From positions 186,001-250,000 of the forward strand of contig NZ_LXKA01000360.1 of assembly GCF_001645125.1 (NCBI RefSeq): a stretch of DNA of 64,000 bases. The letters run 5' to 3'. Of this stretch, positions 50,589-59,066 are shown in pieces. The notes beneath the pieces were generated by a model. It had not been told where the DNA came from. It saw nothing but the letters and a program-made list of their open reading frames with translations, and made no database searches. This stretch comes from Paraburkholderia ginsengiterrae. GTDB lineage: Bacteria; Pseudomonadota; Gammaproteobacteria; Burkholderiales; Burkholderiaceae. The position numbers were made by a program, and so were the translations under genes. Position 1 is the first letter of the stretch. Every line of letters starts with the position of its first letter.

Positions 50589-51935
50589 ATGAACGACTCC
50601 CGATACCCTGGCACGCTTGCCCAAGAAGATGTCGTAGCGGAACCTGATAGAACACCGTCGAGACGCCAGGGCGCGATACTTGCGCAACTGAAGGAACACC
50701 CGCTCGCGCGGGTTGGGCCCGGTCTCATCACCGGCGTCGCCGACGATGACCCAAGCGGCATCGCCACGTATTCGCAGGCCGGCGCGCAATTCGGCCTGAA
50801 CATGCTGTGGACCATGCCCCTTGCGTTTCCATTGATGGCGGCCGTCCAGTGCATGTGCGCGAATCTGGGCCGCGTGACGGGCAAGGGTCTGGCCGCCAAC
50901 ATCAAGGAGGTGTTTCCGCCGGTCGTTCTGTATGGCGTGGTCGCGCTACTGCTCGTGGCCAACACGCTGAACATCGCCGCCGACGTGGCCGCGATGGGCG
51001 AAGTCGCGCAACTTGTCACCGGCGTAAACCGTCACATGATGACCGTATGCTTTGTGTTCGCCACGCTGCTGTTGCAGATCTTCGTGCCGTACCATCGCTA
51101 CGTCTTTTTTCTGAAGTGGCTGACCGTTTCGCTGCTTGCCTATGCGGCAGTTCTGTTCGTGGTCCATGTACCGTGGGGCGACGTCGTCCTGCGCACGCTC
51201 TGGCCGCACTTCACCGTTGACGCGAGCTCGGCGGCGGTCGTGGTCGCCGTGTTCGGCACCACGATCAGCCCATACCTGTTCTTCTGGCAGGCCTCAGAGG
51301 AAGTCGAGGACATGCACGCGCATGCCGGCGGTGCCCCGCTCGTGGGCGACCCGCGCGCCGCGCGCGTGGAACTGCGGCGCATCCGCTGGGACACGTGGAG
51401 CGGCATGCTCTACTCGGATCTCACCGCCTACTTCATCATCCTCGCGACGGCGGTGACGCTGCATGCCGCCGGCGTGACCGACATCACCACCGCCGCCCAG
51501 GCGGCAAGCGCGCTGCGGCCGCTCGCGGGCAACCTGGCCTATCTGCTGTTCGCACTCGGCATACTCGGTGTGGGTTTTATCGGTGTGCCGGTGCTGGCCG
51601 GATCAGGCGCCTATGCATTGGCGGAGGCCATGGGATGGCCGGAAGGACTCGAGCAAACGCCGCGCGACGCACGCGGTTTCTACGGCCTGATCGCCGTGAG
51701 CGTGCTGGCCGCGCTGGTCATCCAGTATTCGTCGATCAACCCCATGAAAGCGCTGTTCTGGAGTGCGGTTATCAACGGCGTGGTGGCCGTGCCGCTAATG
51801 GTGGTCATCCTCCTGCTCGTCTCGAAACGCAGGGTCATGGGCGACTTCACCGCGAGCCGGCCGCTCCTCGTGCTCGGCTCGATCGCGACCGTGGTCATGG
51901 GCGCGGCAGCGATCGTGATGCTGTTACCGGTCTGA
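50589..51935 (+). CDS. Nramp-family divalent metal transporter-like protein
   Basis: 448 residues, about eleven hydrophobic helices. N-terminal family motif GPGLITGVADDDPSGIATYS is the Nramp helix 1 region, with DPSG in place of the DPGN metal-binding motif of canonical Mn2+/Fe2+ transporters; this is typical of the Nramp-related group whose substrate (Mg2+ or other) is less certain. Helix 6 region TTISPYLFFWQASEEVED follows. ATG 50589 is weakly supported by GGGGA; an upstream frame to 50505 exists but would include the FNR box. Inner membrane. Confidence 0.9.
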   Translation: MNDSRYPGTLAQEDVVAEPDRTPSRRQGAILAQLKEHPLARVGPGLITGVADDDPSGIATYSQAGAQFGLNMLWTMPLAFPLMAAVQCMCANLGRVTGKGLAANIKEVFPPVVLYGVVALLLVANTLNIAADVAAMGEVAQLVTGVNRHMMTVCFVFATLLLQIFVPYHRYVFFLKWLTVSLLAYAAVLFVVHVPWGDVVLRTLWPHFTVDASSAAVVVAVFGTTISPYLFFWQASEEVEDMHAHAGGAPLVGDPRAARVELRRIRWDTWSGMLYSDLTAYFIILATAVTLHAAGVTDITTAAQAASALRPLAGNLAYLLFALGILGVGFIGVPVLAGSGAYALAEAMGWPEGLEQTPRDARGFYGLIAVSVLAALVIQYSSINPMKALFWSAVINGVVAVPLMVVILLLVSKRRVMGDFTASRPLLVLGSIATVVMGAAAIVMLLPV

Positions 51936-51947
51936 GCGGAGCGTGAA

Positions 51948-52214
51948 TCAGCAAGTCCATTCGAGCGTCGCGTATTGCGCCAGATGACGTTTCAACGTAT
52001 TCACGAACAGCAACAGCGATGGGGCCGCCGCACCGCGGTGCACTTCAGCCGCGCGCACCTTGTATTGCGCGACAGGCGCCCGGCCGGCCAGCGCACGCAT
52101 CTCGTCAAAGGCGGCCTGACTGCCGAAGCCGCCGCAACTGCAAAAGAACGCGACATGTCTGAACTTCAAGCGGTTCTCCTCCAGAGCAAACACAAGGACG
52201 CACACGGGCGTCAC
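51948..52214 (-). pseudogene. C-terminal remnant of a flavodoxin-like protein
   Basis: Reads FRHVAFFCSCGGFGSQAAFD, then EMRALAGRAPVAQYKVRAAE, the last third of small flavodoxin-family proteins in which VAFFxTCGG is the 90s-loop flavin region. The N-terminal phosphate-binding loop is missing: only about 20 unrelated residues precede it. An FNR-type box (52254-52267) with -10-like TAAGCT remains correctly placed 40 bp upstream, as though the 5' coding part was deleted up to the promoter. Confidence 0.55.
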
Positions 52215-52253
52215 GGATTTGCTCAGAGCTTAGGCTGCAGCTGGCGGTGGCTC

Positions 52254-52267
52254 ATGACGCAGATCAA
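52254..52267 (-). promoter_or_regulatory. FNR-type box (flavodoxin remnant)
   Basis: ATGACGCAGATCAA, two mismatches. -10-like TAAGCT at 52232-52227, 21 bp away on the minus strand. Confidence 0.45.
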
Positions 52268-52300
52268 GCTCCGTCGTCACGCGCAACGCCGGAGCTGCCG

Positions 52301-52314
52301 TTGATCTGCATCAA
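52301..52314 (+). promoter_or_regulatory. Perfect FNR box (USP operon promoter)
   Basis: TTGATCTGCATCAA, perfect. -10-like TAGACT at 52336-52341, 21 bp downstream, the same hexamer and spacing as the ackA promoter. Confidence 0.75.
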
Positions 52315-52387
52315 TGGGCCTGCGGCGATCGTTTCTAGACTCAAGCTCACGTATCACGTGCCCCTGTCCCCTCCTGGAGCGACCGCC

Positions 52388-53224
52388 ATGAGCTACAAAA
52401 CTATCGCCGTCCATCTGGACACCAGCGCGAATGCCCATCCGCGATTCGAAATCGCGCTGCGCCTCGCCAAACAGTTCGATGCACATCTGATCGGCGCATT
52501 TGCCGTCTTCAGCCCGGACCCGCGCTCGCTCCATGTCATGGCAGGGACTGCGGAGTACTACAGGCAGCACGAAGCAAGGCGTACGGAACGGCGCGCGGCA
52601 CTGGAACGGCTATTTCACGCCGAACTCCGGCGCGCCGGGGTTCCGGGCGAATGGGTGGCCATCGACGAACCTGCCAGTGTCGCCATCCCTCGCGCAGGCC
52701 GCTGCGCCGATCTGATCGTGGCCGGCCAGGACAATCCGGCTGATCCGGAATCCTACGTCGGCGACTTTTTCCCGGAAAACCTGATTCTGTCCAGTGGCCG
52801 CCCGATATTGCTGGTGCCGTACGCGAGCAACGAAAGGTCCACGGGCGACCGGGTGCTGGTGGCGTGGGATGGTAGCCGCGAAGCCACGCGGGCCGTGCAC
52901 GACGCGCTGCCGTTCATGCGCACGGCGAAAAGCACCACGATCCTTGCCGTCAACGGCGAGCATGGAAGTCAACGCACCCGGATACCAGGCGCGGACATCG
53001 CCACCGTGATTGCCCGGCACGGCGTGCACGTCCAGGTCACCGACATCGAAACGGGACCGGGTGGCTCGGTCGGCGAGGTGCTGCTCTCGCAGGTGGCCGA
53101 CGGCGGCGCCGATCTGCTCGTGATGGGCGGCTACGGCCACGCCCGCTGGCGCGAGCTGGTGATGGGCGGTGCCACGCGCACGATTCTGCGCTCGATGACC
53201 GTGCCGGTGCTGATGTCGCACTGA
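52388..53224 (+). CDS. Tandem universal stress protein
   Basis: 278 residues, two UspA-like domains. N-terminal TIAVHLDTSANAHPRFEIAL and second domain VLVAWDGSREATRAVHDALP, ending with the ATP-site signature GGYGHARWRELVMGGATRTI. Cytoplasmic. ATG 52388 with TGGAG upstream; the longer frame to 52247 crosses the promoter. First gene of a three-gene USP operon with a perfect FNR box and TAGACT -10 upstream. Similar to the gene at 53766. Confidence 0.93.
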   Translation: MSYKTIAVHLDTSANAHPRFEIALRLAKQFDAHLIGAFAVFSPDPRSLHVMAGTAEYYRQHEARRTERRAALERLFHAELRRAGVPGEWVAIDEPASVAIPRAGRCADLIVAGQDNPADPESYVGDFFPENLILSSGRPILLVPYASNERSTGDRVLVAWDGSREATRAVHDALPFMRTAKSTTILAVNGEHGSQRTRIPGADIATVIARHGVHVQVTDIETGPGGSVGEVLLSQVADGGADLLVMGGYGHARWRELVMGGATRTILRSMTVPVLMSH

Positions 53225-53259
53225 GCGCGGAGCCTTCTCTTTCTTTGGGAGTGTTCGCC

Positions 53260-53769
53260 ATGTACAAACGGATTCTGGTTGCCGTTGACGGCAGCGAAAC
53301 CTCGTCGCGTGCGCTGACCGCCGCCGTTGAACTGGCGCGCGAGTCGGATGCCCGACTGCAGCCGCTGTACGTCGTGGACATGCCGCTGATGTCTTACGAT
53401 GTACCCGGCTACGACCCATCCTACGTGCGGGACGCGCTCGTGGAGGACGGCCGCCATGTCCTCGCCGACGCTGCCGCGCGAATGGCCAGCAGAGACGTTA
53501 CGGGCTCGCCTCGCATGGTCGAAACCGATCTGATGAGCGGTGACGACATCGCCCGAAGCATCCAGCTTGCCGCGCGCAAATTTGGCGCCGACGTCGTGGT
53601 GATGGGCACGCACGGCCGTCGCGGCGTGCGGCGACTGGTGCTCGGCAGCGTCGCCGAACATTTTCTGCGCATCGCCACCTGTCCGATCTTGCTGATCTCC
53701 GCGCATTGCGCATCGTCGGCTACAGACGTTACCCGGTCCTCGAACGAACCGGCCAAGGAACCTTCATGA
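53260..53769 (+). CDS. Single-domain universal stress protein
   Basis: 169 residues, one UspA domain: RILVAVDGSETSSRALTAAV at the start and the complete nucleotide-binding signature VVMGTHGRRGVRRLVLGSVAE. ATG 53260 (MYKRI) with GGGAG upstream. Has about 20 extra C-terminal residues (SSATDVTRSSNEPAKEPS). It lies between two tandem USPs and the next gene overlaps its stop (ATGA at 53766). Confidence 0.93.
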   Translation: MYKRILVAVDGSETSSRALTAAVELARESDARLQPLYVVDMPLMSYDVPGYDPSYVRDALVEDGRHVLADAAARMASRDVTGSPRMVETDLMSGDDIARSIQLAARKFGADVVVMGTHGRRGVRRLVLGSVAEHFLRIATCPILLISAHCASSATDVTRSSNEPAKEPS

Positions 53770-54593
53770 ACTGCAAAACGCTGCTGGTGCACCTCGACGA
53801 CAGCGCCCATAGCGCCGCCCGGCTCGACTACGCGCTCGTTCTGGCCGCACGCTTCCACGCACATCTGATCGGTCTCTATGCCGTTTGTCAGGAACCGGCA
53901 GAGCCGATCTTCCTGCATGGAGAGGCAATCTGGAACGCCGGCTACGAGGCGCAGCGGAACAACAACCGCAAACGTGCAGAAGCGGCCTTTCTCGCCGCGA
54001 CGGATCGCGCGGCGTGCAACGCCGAATGGCGTGCGCCCGACGGAGCGCCGGCCGCGACGGCGATTCTGCACGCGCGGCATGCCGATCTACTGATTCTCGG
54101 CCAGGACGTTCCGGAAGATGGGAGCACATATGGCGCGCGCCACTTCGTCGAGGACATCATCATGGGTTCGGGCCGCCCAGCAATCGTGCTGCCCTATGCT
54201 GGACCAGTCCGGCCACAGGTAGAAAACGTGATGATCGCGTGGGACGGCGGCCGGGAAAGCGCGCGAGCCGCGACCGATGCGCTGCCGCTCATCCGCCGAG
54301 CCAGGTTCGTCACCATAATGAAAGTTCAGCGTCATCCGCACAATGGCGAGCCGACCGGGATCGACGTGGCCGACTGGCTGGCGCGGCACGGCATCGACGC
54401 AAGCTTCACGGCCACACCCAAGGTGCGGGGCGTCGACACGGGCACCATGCTGCTCAATTCGCTGGCCGACCGCCATGTCGATCTGCTCGTGATGGGCGCA
54501 TATGGTCATGCGCGGGCTCAGGAACGGGTGCTCGGCGGCGTCACCCGTACTATGTTGCAATCGATGATCGTGCCCGTGCTGATGTCGCATTAG
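53766..54593 (+). CDS. Tandem universal stress protein
   Basis: 275 residues, two UspA-like domains like the gene at 52388: TLLVHLDDSAHSAARLDYAL at the start and VMIAWDGGRESARAATDALP for domain two, ending with GAYGHARAQERVLGGVTRTM. Overlaps the upstream stop by 4 bp, with AAGGAA before the ATG. The first domain lacks a full Walker-like glycine signature; the second keeps it. Last gene of the USP operon, ending near the convergent alcohol dehydrogenase. Confidence 0.92.
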   Translation: MNCKTLLVHLDDSAHSAARLDYALVLAARFHAHLIGLYAVCQEPAEPIFLHGEAIWNAGYEAQRNNNRKRAEAAFLAATDRAACNAEWRAPDGAPAATAILHARHADLLILGQDVPEDGSTYGARHFVEDIIMGSGRPAIVLPYAGPVRPQVENVMIAWDGGRESARAATDALPLIRRARFVTIMKVQRHPHNGEPTGIDVADWLARHGIDASFTATPKVRGVDTGTMLLNSLADRHVDLLVMGAYGHARAQERVLGGVTRTMLQSMIVPVLMSH

Positions 54594-54620
54594 GTAGCGG
54601 ATTGACACCGAACGGGCGCG

Positions 54621-55607
54621 CTAACGGATTTTGAGCACTGCCGCACCTGTCAGCCGGCCATCACGCAGGTCACGCAGTGCCCGATTGGCATCGGTCAGAG
54701 GATAGGTCGTGGTTGCGATCTCGAAGCAGATTTCGTCTGCAATACGCATGAAGGCAAGCCCATCGTCGCGGGTCAGATTCGCGACTGACACCACGCGCCG
54801 TTCGCCCCACAAAAACGCATAGGGGAACGACGGAATGTCGCTCATGTGAATCCCGCCGCACACCACCACACCGCCTTTCGCGACCGCTCGCAAGGCTTTC
54901 GGAATCAGGGCACCGACGGGTGCGAAAAGCAGCGCCGCGTCGAGCTCGTCAGGCGGAGCATCCTCGCTGCTGCCCGCCCACGCCGCGCCGAGACGCAGCG
55001 CGAGTTGCTGGGCGGCGTGGTCTCCTGGCCGTGTAAACGCATACACCGTACGCTGCTGATGACGCGCGACCTGCGCGACGATATGCGCTGCAGCGCCGAA
55101 TCCGTAGATGCCGATCCGCTGCGCGCTGCCCGCCATGCTCAAGGTGCGATAGCCGATGAGGCCGGCGCATAGCAACGGCGCCGCCTCGATGTCCTTATAG
55201 TGCTGCGGCAGATGGAAGCAGTAGCGGCTGTCGGCGACGGTGCGTTCCGCGTAACCGCCGTCAATCGTATAGCCCGTGAAAACGGGCTCGTCGCAGAGAT
55301 TTTCCCGCGCCGACAGACAGTAGCGGCAATGCCCGCAGGTGTGGCCGACCCATGGCACCCCCACGCGGTCGCCGACGGCGAACCCGGTCACGCCCGAGCC
55401 GAGCGCGGCAACCGTGCCGACGATTTCGTGCCCCGGAATCACGGGCTGTTTGGGATGCTCCAGTTCACGATCGACCAGATGAAGATCGGTGCGGCACACA
55501 CCACATGCGTGAATGTCGATCAGGATTTGCCCGGCTCCAGGTGTCGGATCTGGCAGCACCTGCTCACGCAGCGACGGCGTCTTGCCGTCGAACACCATCG
55601 CACGCAT
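54621..55607 (-). CDS. Zinc-dependent alcohol dehydrogenase (AdhA type)
   Basis: 328 residues, medium-chain dehydrogenase. Catalytic Zn site in HACGVCRTDLH and IPGHEIVGTV; structural Zn cysteines in GHTCGHCRYCLSARENLC; cofactor motif YGFGAAAHIVAQ. The sequence resembles the bacterial propanol-preferring AdhA group. ATG 55607 with TGGAG upstream. Different from the enzyme at 48868, so the island carries two alcohol dehydrogenases. No FNR box is evident directly upstream; it may be read from the USP promoter at 56370. Confidence 0.93.
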   Translation of the reverse strand: MRAMVFDGKTPSLREQVLPDPTPGAGQILIDIHACGVCRTDLHLVDRELEHPKQPVIPGHEIVGTVAALGSGVTGFAVGDRVGVPWVGHTCGHCRYCLSARENLCDEPVFTGYTIDGGYAERTVADSRYCFHLPQHYKDIEAAPLLCAGLIGYRTLSMAGSAQRIGIYGFGAAAHIVAQVARHQQRTVYAFTRPGDHAAQQLALRLGAAWAGSSEDAPPDELDAALLFAPVGALIPKALRAVAKGGVVVCGGIHMSDIPSFPYAFLWGERRVVSVANLTRDDGLAFMRIADEICFEIATTTYPLTDANRALRDLRDGRLTGAAVLKIR

Positions 55608-55756
55608 AGGATTTTCTCCACGATCCTGCTGTAGCCGCCGACACCCGGTGACATGCGGACGCGATCCAGGCGACACGCGTCTGTCTCCAGAATAGGGGCT
55701 AAGCGCGATCCGTCAAATTTGCGCCTCGACGCCACCCGGCATCAACCTCACGTTGT

Positions 55757-56215
55757 TCACGTCGCGCCTGCCGCATCGCGGACCAGCAGCACGGGACAGG
55801 TCGAGCGCCGAAGGAATTGCTCCGCTACGCTGCCCATCGTCATACGCTGGATCCCGCGGCGTCCGTGGGTACCCATCACGACAAGGTCCACGCTATGTCC
55901 CTGCACGTAACGCAGCAGGCAGGTAGCGACGTCCTCGCTGATGTTGTCCGTCTCTGCTGTATCGACCTTGCACGCAACGTTGCTCCTGGTTGCCTCCATA
56001 CGCGCATCCGCCAGGATCCGATCGCCTTCAGTCCGCAATGCCTCGACCATCGAAAACTGGTCGTGGTTGGCCAAATAGGCAAACATCGCAAAACGGTCGA
56101 GCACGTACAGCGCCGTCAGGGTGCCGTCAGCCAGCTTCGTCATGCTGATAGCTTCCTTTAGCGCCCTCTTTGATGCGTTGCTGCCATCCAGTGCGACCAC
56201 GATATCTTTGTACAT
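55757..56215 (-). CDS. Single-domain universal stress protein
   Basis: 152 residues, one UspA domain: KDIVVALDGSNASKRALKEA, and VVMGTHGRRGIQRMTMGSVA, the ATP-binding signature. Start taken at ATG 56215 (MYKDI) with GAGAGA upstream; the frame opens 6 bp earlier at 56221. Upstream FNR-type box at 56370-56383 with -10-like GATGAT. Fourth USP of the island and its right-most gene. About 150 bp upstream of the alcohol dehydrogenase on the same strand. Confidence 0.93.
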   Translation of the reverse strand: MYKDIVVALDGSNASKRALKEAISMTKLADGTLTALYVLDRFAMFAYLANHDQFSMVEALRTEGDRILADARMEATRSNVACKVDTAETDNISEDVATCLLRYVQGHSVDLVVMGTHGRRGIQRMTMGSVAEQFLRRSTCPVLLVRDAAGAT

Positions 56216-56369
56216 GACCATTCTCTCAGGTAACCCGCTTACGAATTCGCGCCTGATGGCGTTTCAACCGCATCGTCAGCGCAACGTCCGTTGGAGGTAC
56301 GCTCGCCGCGTGACAAACAAGGCTAACGGCACTCACGAGCTCATCATCGGCGCCTTCCAGGCCTGTGAA

Positions 56370-56383
56370 TTGATTTGTGTCAA
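56370..56383 (-). promoter_or_regulatory. FNR-type box (USP promoter)
   Basis: TTGATTTGTGTCAA, one mismatch. -10-like GATGAT at 56348-56343, 21 bp away on the minus strand. Confidence 0.6.
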
Positions 56384-56459
56384 TCGCGCACGTACCACCG
56401 CTGCCCGGTCCTGCCGAAAATCCGGCGTTTCGCCGCGGCGGCGGCGTATTTGACCGGCA

Positions 56460-56473
56460 TTGATTCAGATCAA
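56460..56473 (+). promoter_or_regulatory. Perfect FNR-type box facing the sigma-54 activator
   Basis: TTGATTCAGATCAA, perfect. -10-like GACTAT at 56495-56500, 21 bp downstream, is weak. It would place the alcohol/PQQ activator under oxygen control. Confidence 0.5.
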
Positions 56474-56685
56474 ACCGCTTATACGTATCGGGACGACTAT
56501 GCGTTATCTCTCATCGACCACAGACTTCGGCCAGCCGGCCCGTTCGACCGGTGCGCCAGGGGGCGATCTCAACGGCGACGACGCTTTGTCCGCGCGCAAT
56601 TGCTGCAAATCTGGCGCAGGACTTGCTTAACGTAGTATCGACACAGCCTCGGCAAACGACCGGGGCCGACCCGCAGGAGGAGACA

Positions 56686-58653
56686 ATGCGCGATGAGGTC
56701 TATCCCGCCGTAACATCCATCGCGACACGTGAGGCCGGCTGGCTCACGCCGTCGATTCAGAAATCCCACCAACGCTCCGAAACCTTTGGCCTGAGCGCCT
56801 CGATGCGGCCGGACTATGATGTGCTGCCGGCCGCCGACCTTGCACTGAAGCTCGAGCAAAGCCGCGTGCTCTGCGCACATGCCACACCGGTCATGGAGAC
56901 GCTGCACGAGCAGATCGTCAACACGCAAAGCATGATCGTGCTGACCGACGCACAAGGGCTGATCCTTCATTCGATTGGTGACGATGACTTTCTGCGGCGA
57001 GCAGAGAAAGTGGCACTACGCCCGGGCGCGAACTGGGCCGAGGACCGTCAAGGCACAAATGCAATCGGCACGGCGCTTGCGGAACAATGCCCGACGGTCG
57101 TCCATGGTGAGCAGCACTATCTGACGGCAAACCGCTTTCTAACCTGCTCCAGCGTGCCGATCCTCGATCCGTACGGCGATCTGATCGGCGTACTCGACGT
57201 CACCGGCGACCACCGGAGCTATCACCAGCACACCATGGCGCTCGCGAAAATGTCCGTGCAGATGATTGAAAACCATCTGTTTACCAATACCTTTCGCGAG
57301 ACGTTACAAATCGTCTTTCACGGCCGCCCGGAATTTCTCGGCACCTTGATGGAGGGTATCGTCGCGTTCACCTGCGATGGCCGCTTCCTGTCGGCTAATC
57401 GCAGCGCGCAATTTCAGCTGGGCCTGCCGCTCGCCGGCCTGCGCGCGCACACGCTGTCATCGCTCTTCGGTCTGACTAGCGCGCAACTGATTGACCATCT
57501 TCGAGTCAGCCGGGACCGGCATCTGTCACTGAACCTGAACAACGGCTCGGTGGTCTGCGCGCACGTCGAGTTCCGGCGCGCCACCTACGCCGATGACGGC
57601 CGGCCGCCGCAGGAGCGTCGAGAATATCGCGCGACACACAGCGCGGAGCAACCGGCGCCCGCCGCGCTGTCGAAACTCGGCTACCTGGATACCGGCGACC
57701 CGCAGATCAGCGCCGTGATCGGCAAAATCCGCAAAGTGATCGGCAAGGACATTCCGATCCTGATTACCGGCGAGACAGGTACCGGCAAGGAACTGCTCGC
57801 CCAGGCGATCCACAACGACTCCCCGCGGCGCTCCGGTGCGTTCGTCGCGGTCAATTGCGCGTCGATCCCGGAAACGCTGATCGAATCCGAACTGTTCGGC
57901 TATGAGGAAGGCGCGTTCACCGGCGCGCGGCGCAAAGGTGCCACCGGAAAATTGCTGCAGGCCAACGGCGGCACGCTGTTTCTCGACGAAATTGGCGACA
58001 TGCCCTATCCGCTGCAAGTACGGCTGCTGCGCGTGCTGCAAGAGCGGCTGGTCAATCCGCTCGGTTCGTCAAAGTCGACTCCGGTCGATATCGCCATTAT
58101 TTGCGCGACCCACCGGGACCTGCGCGACATGATCGCGCAGAACCGGTTCCGCGAAGACCTGTATTACCGCCTGAACGGCATGGTGGTCAAATTACCGCCG
58201 CTGCGCGAACGTACGGATCTGTCCGCGGTGATCCAGAAGATGCTGCAATGCGCGTCGTCCGAAAACGCCGACGGGCAACGCCTAAGCGTCGCCGAAGACG
58301 TGATGGCCTTGTTCGAGCAGTGCGCGTGGCCAGGCAACTTTCGTCAGCTCGGCAATCTTCTGCGCACAGCGGCCGCCATGGTCGATGCGGATGGCGAGAT
58401 CCGTCGCGAGCACTTACCCGACGACTTCTTTGATGGCCTACGCACTATCACCGCAGCGCCCGTGGGTTCCCATGACGCATTGCAGCTCCCAACTGGCCGC
58501 CTGGAGGATGTCGCCGTCAGCGTCATCGTCAAGGCTGTGGCGCAGCATGGCGGCAACGTGTCGGCCGCCGCCCGTGCGCTTGGGGTCTCACGTAATACGA
58601 TATATCGCAAACTACCGGCGCAGGGTGTGAGCAACGCCGAAAACGCAACCTGA
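56686..58653 (+). CDS. AcoR-type sigma-54-dependent activator
   Basis: 655 residues. N-terminal GAF-like sensory domain (about 75-210, QGTNAIGTALAEQCPTVVHG, the AcoR signature), a PAS-like region, then AAA+ at about 335-565 with Walker A GETGTGKE near 362 and GAFTGA near 408, and a C-terminal Fis-type HTH (HGGNVSAAARALGVSRNTIY). AcoR-type proteins respond to acetoin or alcohols. ATG 56686 with GGAGGAG upstream; the frame to 56551 is not used. Directly upstream of a -24/-12 promoter before pqqA, so it very likely activates the pqq operon. A perfect FNR-type box precedes it. Confidence 0.94.
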   Translation: MRDEVYPAVTSIATREAGWLTPSIQKSHQRSETFGLSASMRPDYDVLPAADLALKLEQSRVLCAHATPVMETLHEQIVNTQSMIVLTDAQGLILHSIGDDDFLRRAEKVALRPGANWAEDRQGTNAIGTALAEQCPTVVHGEQHYLTANRFLTCSSVPILDPYGDLIGVLDVTGDHRSYHQHTMALAKMSVQMIENHLFTNTFRETLQIVFHGRPEFLGTLMEGIVAFTCDGRFLSANRSAQFQLGLPLAGLRAHTLSSLFGLTSAQLIDHLRVSRDRHLSLNLNNGSVVCAHVEFRRATYADDGRPPQERREYRATHSAEQPAPAALSKLGYLDTGDPQISAVIGKIRKVIGKDIPILITGETGTGKELLAQAIHNDSPRRSGAFVAVNCASIPETLIESELFGYEEGAFTGARRKGATGKLLQANGGTLFLDEIGDMPYPLQVRLLRVLQERLVNPLGSSKSTPVDIAIICATHRDLRDMIAQNRFREDLYYRLNGMVVKLPPLRERTDLSAVIQKMLQCASSENADGQRLSVAEDVMALFEQCAWPGNFRQLGNLLRTAAAMVDADGEIRREHLPDDFFDGLRTITAAPVGSHDALQLPTGRLEDVAVSVIVKAVAQHGGNVSAAARALGVSRNTIYRKLPAQGVSNAENAT

Positions 58654-58679
58654 CCCACTGTGACACGAGTGCTCCAATT

Positions 58680-58753
58680 TGCAACAACGGTGTACTCGAA
58701 CTGAACAGTGCGTTGCAGGTTTCGCCGCTACATACAGCCAGATTCTGTGCAAC
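58680..58753. promoter_or_regulatory. Candidate upstream activating sites (TGCAAC repeats)
   Basis: TGCAAC at 58680-58685, its inverse GTTGCA at 58712-58717 and TGCAAC again at 58748-58753, centres 32 and 36 bp apart, 95-165 bp upstream of the -24/-12 promoter. This is where a sigma-54 activator should bind. Confidence 0.5.
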
Positions 58754-58844
58754 AAGCCTTGGATCCATTCACAACACCACATCCGTTCGGCATGCGAAGC
58801 ATGTGTTGGAACCCGCATGCCTACGGAGCACGAATTGACAGGTC

Positions 58845-58860
58845 CGGCACAGACTTTGCA
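58845..58860 (+). promoter_or_regulatory. Sigma-54 (-24/-12) promoter of the pqq operon
   Basis: CGGCACAGACTTTGCA: GGCAC, 5 bp, TTGCA, matching TGGCAC-N5-TTGCA except for the first base, with the required GG/GC spacing. Transcription would start near 58872, 55 bp before pqqA. Confidence 0.75.
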
Positions 58861-58926
58861 TTCGATTGATACGACCGCTTTCTCAATGCGGTTTCTCAAT
58901 CACATGTCGTATTCAAGGAGACAACC

Positions 58927-59001
58927 ATGCAATGGACTACACCGGCTTATTCCGATCTGCGTTTCGGTTTTGAAATCACGATGTATATCGCCAATCGCTG
59001 A
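58927..59001 (+). CDS. pqqA: PqqA, PQQ precursor peptide
   Basis: 24-residue peptide beginning [11 protein letters not shown], with the conserved Glu16 and Tyr20 (GFEITMY) that PqqE cross-links and that become PQQ. AAGGAG lies 7 bp before the ATG. Its size, E-xxx-Y spacing and position directly before pqqB leave little doubt. Confidence 0.96.
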   Translation: MQWTTPAYSDLRFGFEITMYIANR

Positions 59002-59066
59002 AGCAACGATGAAACGCCGCACGCCTCTCATAGTGAGGGTGCGTGACGGCGCCCGGAGCATCGCTC

